A DNA stretch of 64,000 nucleotides from Syngnathus acus. Taxonomy: Eukaryota > Chordata > Actinopteri > Syngnathiformes > Syngnathidae. The DNA is taken from the NCBI RefSeq assembly GCF_901709675.1, contig NC_051088.1:13123693-13187692 (forward strand). The letters are read 5' to 3'. Both the position numbers and the translations under genes were made by a program. Of the stretch, positions 38,082-49,422 are shown in pieces (the first letter of the stretch is position 1; every line of letters starts with the position of its first letter). The notes under the pieces are model-generated. The model ran no database searches and was not told the DNA's origin. It saw only the letters and a program-made list of their open reading frames with translations.

Positions 38082-39319
38082 TACTTCAAATAGTTACAAG
38101 AGGGAGTAAAAAACATTAGGAACAGTTGTAAATATGACCACTGGAAACTATAGCCAAACCAATAAAAACATTGGTCATTTTAATCCGTGTCAATAAAACT
38201 GAACATGATTATCATTGTAAATTTGGGATATTTTATGCAGCTCTTTTAATGGACATCATTAGTTTTGCAAGTGGTCATAATGTTGTCGCTGGTTGATCTA
38301 CTGTTTCACTCGAATAATACGCAGTTGTCTGCAGACCTCTGCAAAGCTTCTGCTAAATGAAACAAACAACAACAAAATGGTGTCTAATAATTACAGTGGG
38401 ACACACGGTTTGAAACTAAAACTCAAATTATTTTTGCCTTTGCTGCAGTGACTGTATGTTGGCTTCTGTCGTGTAATTTGCTGCCCAAGATACGTCTCCA
38501 TCTTGACAAGTTTGGCAAAGTTTTCTTCAGCATGTTTCGGTCCCCCATGGCAGCGAAGGAGAAAATGTCCGGCAGCACCCACTCATTTAGCCCTTGATCT
38601 GCTGAACAATCAGTACGTCAAACTGTATTTACGAGCCCATGAGCCGCCTCTTGCCACAGAAGCCCCCTTTAATGAAATACTCCTGCTAGATTAATGTCCA
38701 CGCTGGGATGATTTGCATTCAAGCACGGCCGATAAATCTTGAGCAATGGACAAATACAATTTTCTCGGTGCACTCCTAGACAAAAACAACTGCAGGCATC
38801 CTGCGTTCGTCCTCCGTATTATAATCAAGCCTATTAAGAGGCTGTCTGGTGGGTGTTCATTGATGTGGCCGGTCCCCCCACCCCCCCGAGGAGGATAATC
38901 ATGATTTTAATGAGCACCGTGATGCCTCTCTAATGCCTCTACCGGTAAAGGCCACCACACTGAGGGAGGTCGGAAGGTATGTCACTGACCTCGTAGCTGA
39001 TGTCACTGCACTCAAGGTAGAGCCGTTGTCTTTATGTACCTTCCAATGAGCAGGAGGGCAGGCAGAGGACTGTGTCAGTAATAGCGGTCCCTTAGAAACC
39101 ATTTGTCCTCCGGTTTTCATCGCGTCGTATTTTCTTGGCGGTCGCAGTGCTCAAATGATAGCCTTGTTGAATTTCGAGTTTTCCACAAGCCAAAGCAGAA
39201 CTCGATTGACTTTATCTGAGGAATGGACAAGGTAGCTTAGCTTAAAGGTCTCTTTGGGTTTCTTTCTGTGTTGAAATAAATTCATTTTGAAGTTGAGGGA
39301 GACAAAAGTGCTTGATAAG

Positions 39320-39445
39320 TGATGGTTTACTGGTTCACTGGGCTCATTCCTGTGCAAGCAGCGTGGGTCCGGTTCCCACTCAGTGATGATGAATGCTTGT
39401 CTTGTTTTTATTACGTGTGCACTATGATTGACTGGCAGTCGGTCC
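39320..39445 (+). repeat. Degenerate SINE fragment
   Basis: ggttcccactcagtgatgatgaatg and tgattgactggcagtcggtc resemble the B-box-to-body part of the SINE family at 8158 and 14579. Confidence 0.4.
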
Positions 39446-41596
39446 CAGGTGGAGGTTTGAATCGTCATTGGTCTCACGTTTTGGTTCAATTATGATTATC
39501 AGGTCGACAATTCAATATCACGCTGCAAGACCACACGTCACATCAACTTTCTTGACTACTTGGGATTGTATTCGTATAGTTTGGTTTACATCGCAATAAA
39601 TACAAGCCGCTAGGTAAGAGTACATTTTCCAGGTCATCCCTTTTCCGCTCATCGTTCATTTTGACTTCCAAAAGAAAGAGGTGGAAAGGCAATTTGAAGA
39701 CACAAAAGAACAGTGAAATCCAAAAGGATGTACAAACAAAGTGCACTGGAAAGAAGCTCATGTTTTTTTTCCCTCAATTTTAATTACCAACTTAAATCCT
39801 GCTCTCTATACTGTCCAATTCTGGGGGGAAAATGGGCCAATGTGACTCACCTCCAGCTCTTTTTTCAACATCTTGCCCCCCTTTCCCCCCCACGCATGAA
39901 TGTGACCTCACTTTTTGCTAGCCCAACACATAAATGTCCGTAAAATATCAGCGTATAGCAACAAAGTAATTAATTCTGTTGTAGCTAAGGTTCAATGTAT
40001 GTTCCAAATGAATGATCGACCCATTTCAGCTCGTGCGGCGCGTCTCGCGTTCATCTTCCTGCAAACATTTTTGTGTCGAACAGGCTAAAAGCGGAGAGCA
40101 CTGGAAGAGGTCAGAAGGCTAAAGCTGCCCTTTCATTGTTTTTACTTTCCCGCCTGTCCAATTATTCACCTCACGTCTGTCAAGGCTGATGCTATCGCTA
40201 AATTGGACACAATCTGTCCCACACTACCTAGAGAGAGATGCCTGAAAAGCTGCTGCTTGTTGTCTGGCAGGTGGGACGGGAGTGCAGCGCGTTTATGCGG
40301 ACCGCTCACGATGAGGCGGAAGCAGTCGACAGCTGAACACACAAACACAGATGAGAAGCTTGTGGTCACACATCTCGGTCAGCACAGACGCGCGTCCAAC
40401 AAACCGGCCCCCTGAGCCAGTGCGGCTTGTGGCAACCAATATTTGATGGACTTGGCATTTTCTGAGATGCAGATTAACTGTGGGCGGTAGTTTGTTTTGT
40501 AAACATTTCACATAAGTGACTCGCATGAACGGCTGGTGGATTTTATTTTTCGTATGCACTAACTGAGCAAAAAATGCAATGGAGCTGCAATGCAGGGTGT
40601 AGTTTGAGTTCGATGTTTGTTTGCTGTGGTAATGAGCAAAGGGCGAGTTTATCTTAGTTTGATTAATTAGATCGAGCTGTTTGGTCAAAAGTTTGCTGTA
40701 CATTTGAAAATGCAAAATTGTGGGCAATTTCTTTGATCGATTATAGCGAAATCAATATTTTTTGTATTTTCATATATATTGTTAGTTTTAAGAAAATACT
40801 CACATCTTCATCTTAATTTTACTTTAACACAAATCCGCTCAGTTGCGCAGTACTTAACGAAAGCTTAAGGCCACCTCTGTTTTAATCAACTTTTCTACAG
40901 CAATCATTTTGAAAAGTTAAGTAAAAAACTTGAAGATGCTCTGCTAGCAGGATTGTACAAAAAGGCCTTACATCCTCAGAGATGCGAATGATGAAAACAC
41001 TTTTTTTCTTGCTGTTGGTGGGACTTCACACTGGCTGTGAATAAAATCTTTTACTTCTGTATTCATACAAAAAGGCACATATTCCATATTGCGTCGTGAG
41101 CTGCCATCAATCCTTGATTTGGTCGGACATCTTAAAAATTTCAACCAGGTGCAGAGTCAAGGAGAGTTTTTCTTTGTATTTTGCTTTTTAGGCTATGAAC
41201 TGTCTGAGTCGAGCTTTGACTAACTGATCTGCCAGTGTGAAGAAATGCCAGAGGGAAGTGTATTGTTCAAGCACACCACTTTAAAGTGACTTTAAAATCT
41301 AACTTTTATAGGTTAAAAAAAAAAAAAAAGAAAAGTCATTACCGCCCAACTGTGCCGTCAGCTTTGTCGCGGCTTTTAGAGAATTCCGGCTCATCATTCA
41401 TCTGTGTCACGGCGGATGCTTGCGTAGGGTAGTTGTCGGCTAGCAGTAGGAAGCAGACACGGCGAGTCACCTGCTGATGAACACGCTCACCCTCATACAG
41501 GAAAGCGAAGCTAAAGATGTTTTATAGCAAATGAAAGAGGAAGAACTTGGACTAACTCGCCATCATCGTTGCTTACATATAAGTGTACACGTGAAA

Positions 41597-41752
41597 AAGT
41601 GAGGGCAGAGTTTTCACACTTATTCACTCTGGTACCGCTTTAAAAACAATGTTAGGGCAGAGTTTTCAAATGCATTCACTCTGGTACCAGTTTAAAATCA
41701 AAGTGAGGGCAGAGTTTTCAAATTTATTCACTCTAGTACCGGTTTAAAACCA
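41597..41752. repeat. Minisatellite, three copies of a 52-bp unit
   Basis: The unit contains gggcagagttttca, then attcactctggtacc, then gtttaaaa. Anchors at 41603, 41655 and 41707 give a 52-bp period. The units differ at several positions. Confidence 0.9.
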
Positions 41753-42374
41753 TCAACATCCGCCCGGATAAGAATTTTCCAGACTACTTTTACAACTTCA
41801 CTTGTTCATTGTTAAACATGCAGGAAGCAGCTGCCGAAAACATGACATATTTTACAGCAGATGGGGAATATTCAGGAAACATTAGTTGTTGTGCTATTCT
41901 GTAACTAGTGGATAATGTAAATGTTAAACTGACGTCTCGGGACAGGCAATTGGTGGATTTCAAATTTTTAGATGGCCGAAAGTGCAACAGTGTCTTGCCG
42001 TCGTGACTTTTGTCTTTTCTCTGTCAGGTCGAAATGAGTCACTTGCTTGATTTGTTTGACACAGTTCACACGCCAGATGCCCTTCCTGATGCAAACCGCC
42101 TTTGTTCCTTTTTGAATTGAACGTTTCCAATGGAACTGAGACTTGACTAGACCAGATGGTTTATTTTCACATCACAATGAAACCGTACGTTACGTGACAA
42201 AAACAAAGGATGCCCTTGATGAAATGCTAAGATAACAAGCATGAATTATTCATTCATTTGTTTGTTTAAGCATTTGTTTATTTGCAATACTACACAGTCA
42301 ATTATGATGTAGCATAGCTCTAGCCTGACTTTCATGCAGGCAAAGTGAGTTTTTGTACGTTTCTTCTGACTGTT

Positions 42375-42482
42375 GGGCAACCGGTCCAACGGTGCAGTCT
42401 CTTTCGTCAGCTGGAGTAGGTTCTAACTCACCCGTGACCCAGAACAGGATAAGCTGAAGAGAAAATAGATGAATGGATAATT
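42375..42482 (+). repeat. SINE 3' fragment
   Basis: caaccggtcc, cagctggagtaggttct and aacaggataagctgaagag match the 3' half of teleost SINEs of the listed family, ending in gatgaatgg. Confidence 0.5.
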
Positions 42483-43833
42483 ATTGCACCCTTAACCGTA
42501 ACAGAGGACTTGACTAACTCATTAATTCTGCTTAGGCACACACATTTCTAACTGTAATTAGAAGCTGATTAATAAAGATCATTTACATTTGTGGAATGCA
42601 CCAAGAATCCTTACACATGATGGATGGACTCCATTGATGCACTGGGCCGAGAAACTTGGTGCAGAGCGCACATACGGTATAGAAGCACACACACATGTGC
42701 CTCATCAAATGCCAAGTGCGGACTTATACACTGAAGTGTTTTATCCCGACTGCAACCCTCTGGTTCTTATTAAATACTGACAATAAACATGAATTACTCC
42801 CCCAGCACGTTGAGGTTCATTCTCCTCCTCAGATGATGCTGTCAGTGTGAGTGAGCTGTTCTTGCTGGCCACAGCTTCAAGTCATTGATTCTTGGGTGAC
42901 ACTCATGTAGAGGGAGCCACGAGGCGCCAGAGTTTTAGCTAGGATTCATTCATTTTTGTCATAGCTTGAAGCTCAAAGCATTTTGTGGCGGTCACAAGTG
43001 AATCTTTTTGGAATGGATTACCCCACCGATTATGCCATCAGAGCGTGTCACTATTGAATAGTTTTAGAATCGATTATCATGTCGATTCATTGAATAAATT
43101 AATGCAGTTTTATTTTGCATCTAAGTGTATTAAAAACATTTAGTGATTGGTTGGTATTGTTTATTGATAAAAAAACAACAACAACCAAATAATAATTAAA
43201 CAATCACACAGGAGGGATTAATGTTGTACCAAAGCTTTTGAAACGGATCCAGTTATTGATGAAAAATGACAAAAATGAATTAATAAAAAGTTGACATTAG
43301 AGATTTTTGTGCAATTCTTAGGTGAAAAATCGGCGCTAAATAATTGCTTGATTATTAAAATAGATTATTTGTCAATGAATCGATTAATATTTCTCGTTTG
43401 TTTTTTTACATTTAAATAATACATTTTGCACATTCATATGAACTATAAGAGAACAATATCATACTCAAAGACAACCGACATGCAAACTCCTTTCTGAAAA
43501 GCCAAAGTTGAGAATTTTTCTGTCTAGTGCCAATGCAAAGCCCTCCAATGGGATGCCCCTTTCTTCTACCTAGATTTAAGCAATTTTGGCAAGTTATGAT
43601 GAAACTGCATAATTTACGATACTCTGCAGCTCCTTTATTAGCAGCTTGCAAATGTTTCAACACATTTAAACCACAGCTGTCAAAGGACGCTCCAAAAAAA
43701 GCCTGCTCCAGTCTCGTTTCCTTACCAAAGTTCAATGACAATGGGCTCTGTGGTTTCATGTAATTGTCCTGACAAACAAACTTCCTCTTCCTGCTTAAAA
43801 GTGCTTCATCAGTAAAACACCGTGTGTGTATAT

Positions 43834-43841
43834 GTACACAC

Positions 43842-43928
<87 letters not shown>
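43834..43928. repeat. (CA)n microsatellite
   Basis: About 45 nearly uninterrupted CA units. Open frames across it on both strands are artefacts. Confidence 0.97.
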
Positions 43929-43931
<3 letters not shown>

Positions 43932-44364
43932 ATTCTTTACTCAGCAGGGCAAATAGCCGCTCATGCATTTCATTTAATCTCCTTTCCTCTTTATGCAACA
44001 CTAAGATGGAAAGTGACTCCTCAAGGCCCAACACTTTTCACAAACAGCGGGTTTATAATTACAACAAAACAAGTCTTCCCTGGTGAAAGGAGAAAATGCC
44101 CGGACTTCCATGGGCACTAACTTGTAGCACAGTAGATGTTGTTCCAGTTCACTTGAAGTAAGGTGGGCAGCGATGATTAAATGAGCAGTCTTGTCCATTA
44201 TGCCACTTGTTGCACACAGTTGCACTTACTCTTGCAGAAACGCAGATTGATAAACACTGAGTCGGCATCTTTCAGAGATGGGAGTAGTTCTCCGTCCATT
44301 TCCTCCCCCTCACAACAGGAAACAGGCTGTCATCCGTGTAAGAGACTCCGGAAAATGACCAATG

Positions 44365-44695
44365 CAGGGGTGTCAAACTAATTTTTGTCGTGGGCCGCAT
44401 CGTAGTCATAGTTTCCTTCGGAGGGCCATTCTGATTTAGGACTTTCAATCCAAATAAATGTATGAACGTCTCATATTATATACAGCGTAGGCTACACAAC
44501 AAACTGATGAATAACTACTTTTGAAATCAGAGACTAGTAAGAACTGTTTAAATTTGTAAGAAAAAATCCTAGAAACATCCAAAAAGTAAAGACGATTTGT
44601 AATTTTTGTAAGTCGATGCACAATTGTCTCCGCGGGCCAAATATAATTACACTGTGGTCCAGATTTGGCCCACGGCCAAGAGTTTGACACCACTG
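44365..44695 (+). mobile_element. hAT-type MITE
   Basis: Starts caggggtgtcaaactaattt and ends aagagtttgacaccactg, inverted terminal repeats of the same family as 30342-30635. Contains the typical gggccgcat and cgcgggccaaat stretches. The flanking octamers gaccaatg and tatcagtg match at five of eight positions, so the duplication is decayed or my ends are off by a base or two. Confidence 0.8.
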
Positions 44696-44703
44696 TATCA
44701 GTG

Positions 44704-47700
44704 CCATGTCCAACGAAACAGAGCTTGATGTGTCGCTGGAGACGTAATATTTTGTTTTAAGGAAGCAACCGAGATGCACATGTGCTACAGTGTGCGAAGC
44801 AGCGGGGGACCTTGAGTGGGCCTTCCTGTGGAGTAATACCTCCACTGGGATTTGGCATTTACTGCATTATTGAAGTGGCTTTGGGAATGTGACGGATTTA
44901 AAATCGGTGGCTCGTGTCTATTCCCAAAGACCTAAAAAGTTGCTCGCACATATCCATCAGCCGATATGATAGATCATGCTTGGATAAGGCCATGAAATAT
45001 GACCACCATTTATTTTACGGTCCGACAAATGAGCTTTGTCTGCTCTGCGGGAATGCTTTATGAATGTCTGATACATATCATGAGGGACTTTTTTTTTTTT
45101 TTACTTTGTGACCATTTACAGCAAATTACTGTCTAGGTCAGGCGGTATTGATTCAGCTTCCAGCAAACGCAAACTCTATTTCAAGTGTTACAACTTCCAT
45201 GTAGAGTAGAGGACAGATCCAAGGGAATTGCTCGGCCTTTGACATAAAATGATGACGCTCAGTTGTCGGCTCTCGTGACCTCGAAACATTAATCGCAGTC
45301 GTTTGCATCGGGCCGGTGGGCACGTTTCGTCGTTGCTGAGCGGAAAGTATTCCAAAAGGGAGACGTATATCATTGTACATAAAATATGTGAGCAATGGTT
45401 TGGTCCGGTCTTTCGTTCATTTCAGTGATGTATTGTATACACAGCAATCGATAGCTTCAGTAATTGGCATCGGCTCTGGACGCTGGCTTGTGTGTCAATG
45501 AATCTCATTGCGTTCTATTGACCCAGCTCTAGTTTTCAGGCTCAGCTCCATTGCAGCTCAGCTCCACTGCAGCTCCACTGCTTGCTCTGATGACAACGCC
45601 AATGTTTGATGTACGCTTTATGTAATAATTAGGGCAACTTTGTTCATATTTGCTAAACAGGCATTCACCAGATGATCATTGTATGTTCTGGGTCAGAAGG
45701 AGGTTCGAAAAGGCAGAAATAAGATACTACAAAGGAAACTGACATAAGAAAAAAAAAAGTCTTCAACAAAATGTTGGCTGCAGCTTTGACATAGAAAAAG
45801 TTTACTGAGTTGAAAAAGATCTCCAGCATCTCCAGTATGAGGGTTTTTAAAGCAGACTATCAACAGTGTTCATGGTTTCTTATCTGTACATTTTGCAAAT
45901 ATTTCCCATCTTCTTAACGATAACATGATTCTGTCTATCTTTTGATCTACCTCACTCACAGCAAGCCAGATGTACAATTGGTTTGGCAGTGTAGACTTTG
46001 TCCGCCCCATATCTGTTAATAGTGTCCATGTTAAATGTTGCTGCTAGGCCACTGAAGCCTGCAAGCCTTGTCAGCAGTTGCCATGGAGAAGAAGCAGGTC
46101 GCATCCAGTACATTGTCCGCAGTCTTATCCTGGAATAAGGATAATCTTCAGTTATAGTTGCCCTTTTTAATGTCCAGCATTGATTAGCCTCTATTTTCAT
46201 ACACACTTGTTAATGTAATGAGTAATGATTTTTTTTTTGTCGTCAGTTCTTTGGAATGAGATAACCGGACAAATGCCAGTACTGATGGCAGAACCACTCA
46301 GATTGTGACGGCGGCACATTTGTATTATTCTTGAATAAACAAAAATATTAACAAATATGTAAAAATGGTGCATCAATAAAACCATTTAGTTTGCCAAAGT
46401 TTTCCAGACTGGACATTGATGTGTCAATGTGTTTAACCCTGTGCAGGCTACATTTTAAAGAAGTTTCCATCAATCTTCTCCGTCGTGCTGTCTTCTACCA
46501 ATCAGCTTTAGTAGTAAAGCTGCTGATGTAAATGATGCGGTTAAGTAAGGCATTTTATGATTCCCCATAGAGTAGTTGCATTGCTGCGTCATCTGGATTT
46601 CCACATGCTCAACAGAAATCATCCAGCCACTCTTTTGTTTCTTATCTTTCAGGTCTGATGGTGATGCATCCAGGATAGTCAGGTAAAGTATTCCATTTCT
46701 TTAAAAAATATATTTTGGATTGATTATGGCAGCATAGTTTAATACATGCTTAGTACAGCTACGATAGGCTCTAACTCGTAACAGAAAATGGAAAAAAGAA
46801 GAAAGATTTCTGTTTCCTCTGGCCAGTTTTTCAGTGGTGTGCAAGCCACAGTGCATGCTTTTCCTCCTTGTTTGCAGCTCTTATGCTTTGCCTGATGTGG
46901 TGAGCCTTGAATGCTTTCATTGAAAACAGTCAGGTCAAGAACGTCTGCTGTATTTATGAGTGAGCATACCAGTGCTTATCTACCCTGCCCAACAGATATG
47001 GAATGAAGACCCGATAGGCCATCATCCGTGTTCTTCTGTCGTCTGAGTATGGGTGAGGTTGTTTGGCCAAGGTTTAGTTTAGTCAGGCAGCATCCCCAAA
47101 GAATAACTCACCATGCAGGCTGTATTGTTGTATCTAACAGTAGTACAACAAAATCATTATTTTGTCTTCAACTCTGGCCCCCGGAGAGTTATTGCTGTCT
47201 TCGCTTCTGTAAGGCACTATAGATCGAGCTTGCGCATGAATGGTAAGATACAAATAAGCCTTCCCCGCCTATGCTCGTCACTTTTGTCGTTTATGAATAA
47301 AATGTCTTTAAAATACAATACAAAGTCCTCAACTGACTGACTTTCGACAGCCTCTCTAGTTACATGAGCTTTTGTTCTCGTGGCCTTGTGTTGAGGGCGT
47401 GCCGCGTAGGTGGCAACCAAACCCATCCCCCTTATCGCGGGTTTATCAGTTACCATTACACTAATTGTTGCATGTTTGCCATAGAACTGTGTAATTTGCA
47501 TCTGCTGTCACTTTGCCATTCCCCTTCCCTTTCTCTTAGCTTATTCCACATGGCAACCGGTACAGCTAATCCGTAAAGAAGACTCCCATTGTTGTGTTGA
47601 CTGTAGTGACCTCTTTGTGGCCAATAATGGCCATGACTGTTGTCTTGGGTCTGGCCACATTCGTGAAAATCTGTCTGTCCGTGCATGGACTACAGTAAAA

Positions 47701-49260
47701 AAACGGACTGGGGCATGCATCATCTGTTGACCTGTCCGGGGCTTCTAATCAACATACTTTTGTGCGACAACAAAAGCTAGCAGATACAAGCTAATACGCG
47801 ACTTGAGGGGACCTGATCGTCATCTGAATGTATTGCCGTATCCTGTACATGGATGAATATTTACCCCAGTGCTCCACTTCACCCCCCCCCCCCCTTTTTG
47901 TGTACCTTTTGCTCAACTCTGAGTGTAAGCATTTCAAAATAGACAGCAGCACTCCTTTTCAGTGGAATTGCCGACATTTTCAAATCGCAGCAAACTGCAT
48001 CTTGCCTTTCTGTTCCCGTTGCCTTTCATCAAAGCGCCGAGCTGAAAATCACTGCGGCAGCCAAGCAGTGTTCTGCGCACAGCAGACCTGTTGTCATGAC
48101 ATCCATCATCCTGCTCATACGCCACATTGTGACACAAGTCCGACCGCCCAGTTTAACATTTTGCGCGCTACATGACTTGCTAGTTTTAATTATCATTAAT
48201 AATGAAAAAGCCAGTGAACTTGGCACAGACGCCATAAATAAATAAAACCTGATCCCCGAGTAGTCGTTGTGAACAGGTTTTGTCAGAGTGTGCATGTAGG
48301 GAGAGCGAGTCGGCCATGGCCGATAATAGCGGATTATTCTCATGCACACTCTGCAGCTAATGATAGAGGAATAACAACAAGGTGCCGTTTAATTGGTGTG
48401 CTGTTCTGTAATCAGGATGGATGGCTTCATTCAGATGTGATTAGAACCGAGGCGAGGGTGGCGGGGAGGCTCTCGACACCCTCGCTGACCCAATCGTATT
48501 GGATTGTTCTTCAGAGAACGTCAGGCAATAAAGATGCTCATCTTTTTTAGTGGGTCATTCATAAAGTCAGAAGAGGTGACAGAGTGCTATGGCACTAATT
48601 AGAATCGGCACTCAACATTTATATCTGTTTGTTGTCCTGTCCTGAACTTGTACATTACTTTAGGGGGGGGCAGCTTTATTTGTACCTAACAGCTGAGCGG
48701 ATAATTAAAATGTCCAATCGGTTGAGGAGATTTATGAACGATTGTGGTTCTTAAAATCCCATGCTCGCACCGTATCGTATATTATTGAATATTACTTAGA
48801 TCATTCTACAAAAACATTGACAATCCTTCCTTCACTTCATTTTCCCTCCAAAGAACAGAAGGTAACATTCAATTAAAACAATAACAGAGTATTTTGTTGA
48901 TGTACTTAAAATGATAACAAAGTCAGACCAGATGTGCTAAAATTGGATGGGCGTGGAAGCAACCAAGTTTCTTTGCTTTCAATGGTTTGCTGAAAACACA
49001 AAAAACGCCAAATAAAGCTTGTCAGACTGTCAACAATTTAGCTTTGCTCCACTGATTTGAAAACCGACCTAGCCTGAAAGCTTCGTGTTGGCGTTGAGTA
49101 GCAATTTTCGATACCACTGATATCATTTATTTCCCAATATATAAATATTCCTTGAAATGACATGAATTTTAAATTAATTAATGGTAATTTTCTATTCTTC
49201 CCATTTCTAGTTCCTGATCGTAAAATGGCCAAAAAGGTTTGACCGATACTGGTATGGGCC
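44704..49260. other. Intronic stretch without recognised genes
   Basis: No coding exon recognised. A short cagctccactg tandem lies at about 45540-45585 and a poly(C) run at 47882-47894. The area 48180-48560 is GC-balanced with TAAT-type motifs and could be a conserved noncoding element. Confidence 0.5.
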
Positions 49261-49273
49261 AAAGTTGCAAGTA

Positions 49274-49409
49274 TCATCATCATCATCATCATCGTTTTAA
49301 AGTCCGCTTTCCAGGCGCCGCTGGGTTGGACTGGGTTCTCGATATGGCCGTCTAGCCATACTGAGAATTTTTGGAGCAAAACTTTTTACAGCCGGATGCC
49401 CTTCCTGAC
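49274..49409 (-). mobile_element. Short retroelement tail with 13-bp target-site duplication
   Basis: aaagttgcaagta occurs at 49261-49273 and 49410-49422, bracketing 136 bp. On the - strand the insert begins tgtcaggaagggcatccggc and ends in an (ATG)n run, like 3' ends of fish RTE-type LINEs or SINEs that use them. Family assignment is inferred. Confidence 0.7.
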
Positions 49410-49422
49410 AAAGTTGCAAGTA

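Larger units (their letters stand above)
38084..43833. other. Intronic stretch without recognised genes
   Basis: Unique sequence with fragments of the SINE family (39320-39445, 42375-42482), a possible LINE/SINE tail piece near 42065-42112 (ccagatgcccttcctgatgc) and a 52-bp minisatellite (41597-41752). A GC-balanced island at about 38690-39120 looks unlike its AT-rich surroundings. Confidence 0.5.

Noticed and set aside
41597-41752. CRISPR-like array
   Set aside because: Three diverged contiguous units with no distinct spacers, in a vertebrate intron.
43412-44120. Frames of 86-171 codons on both strands
   Set aside because: Produced by the (CA)n microsatellite (CVCV and THTH runs).
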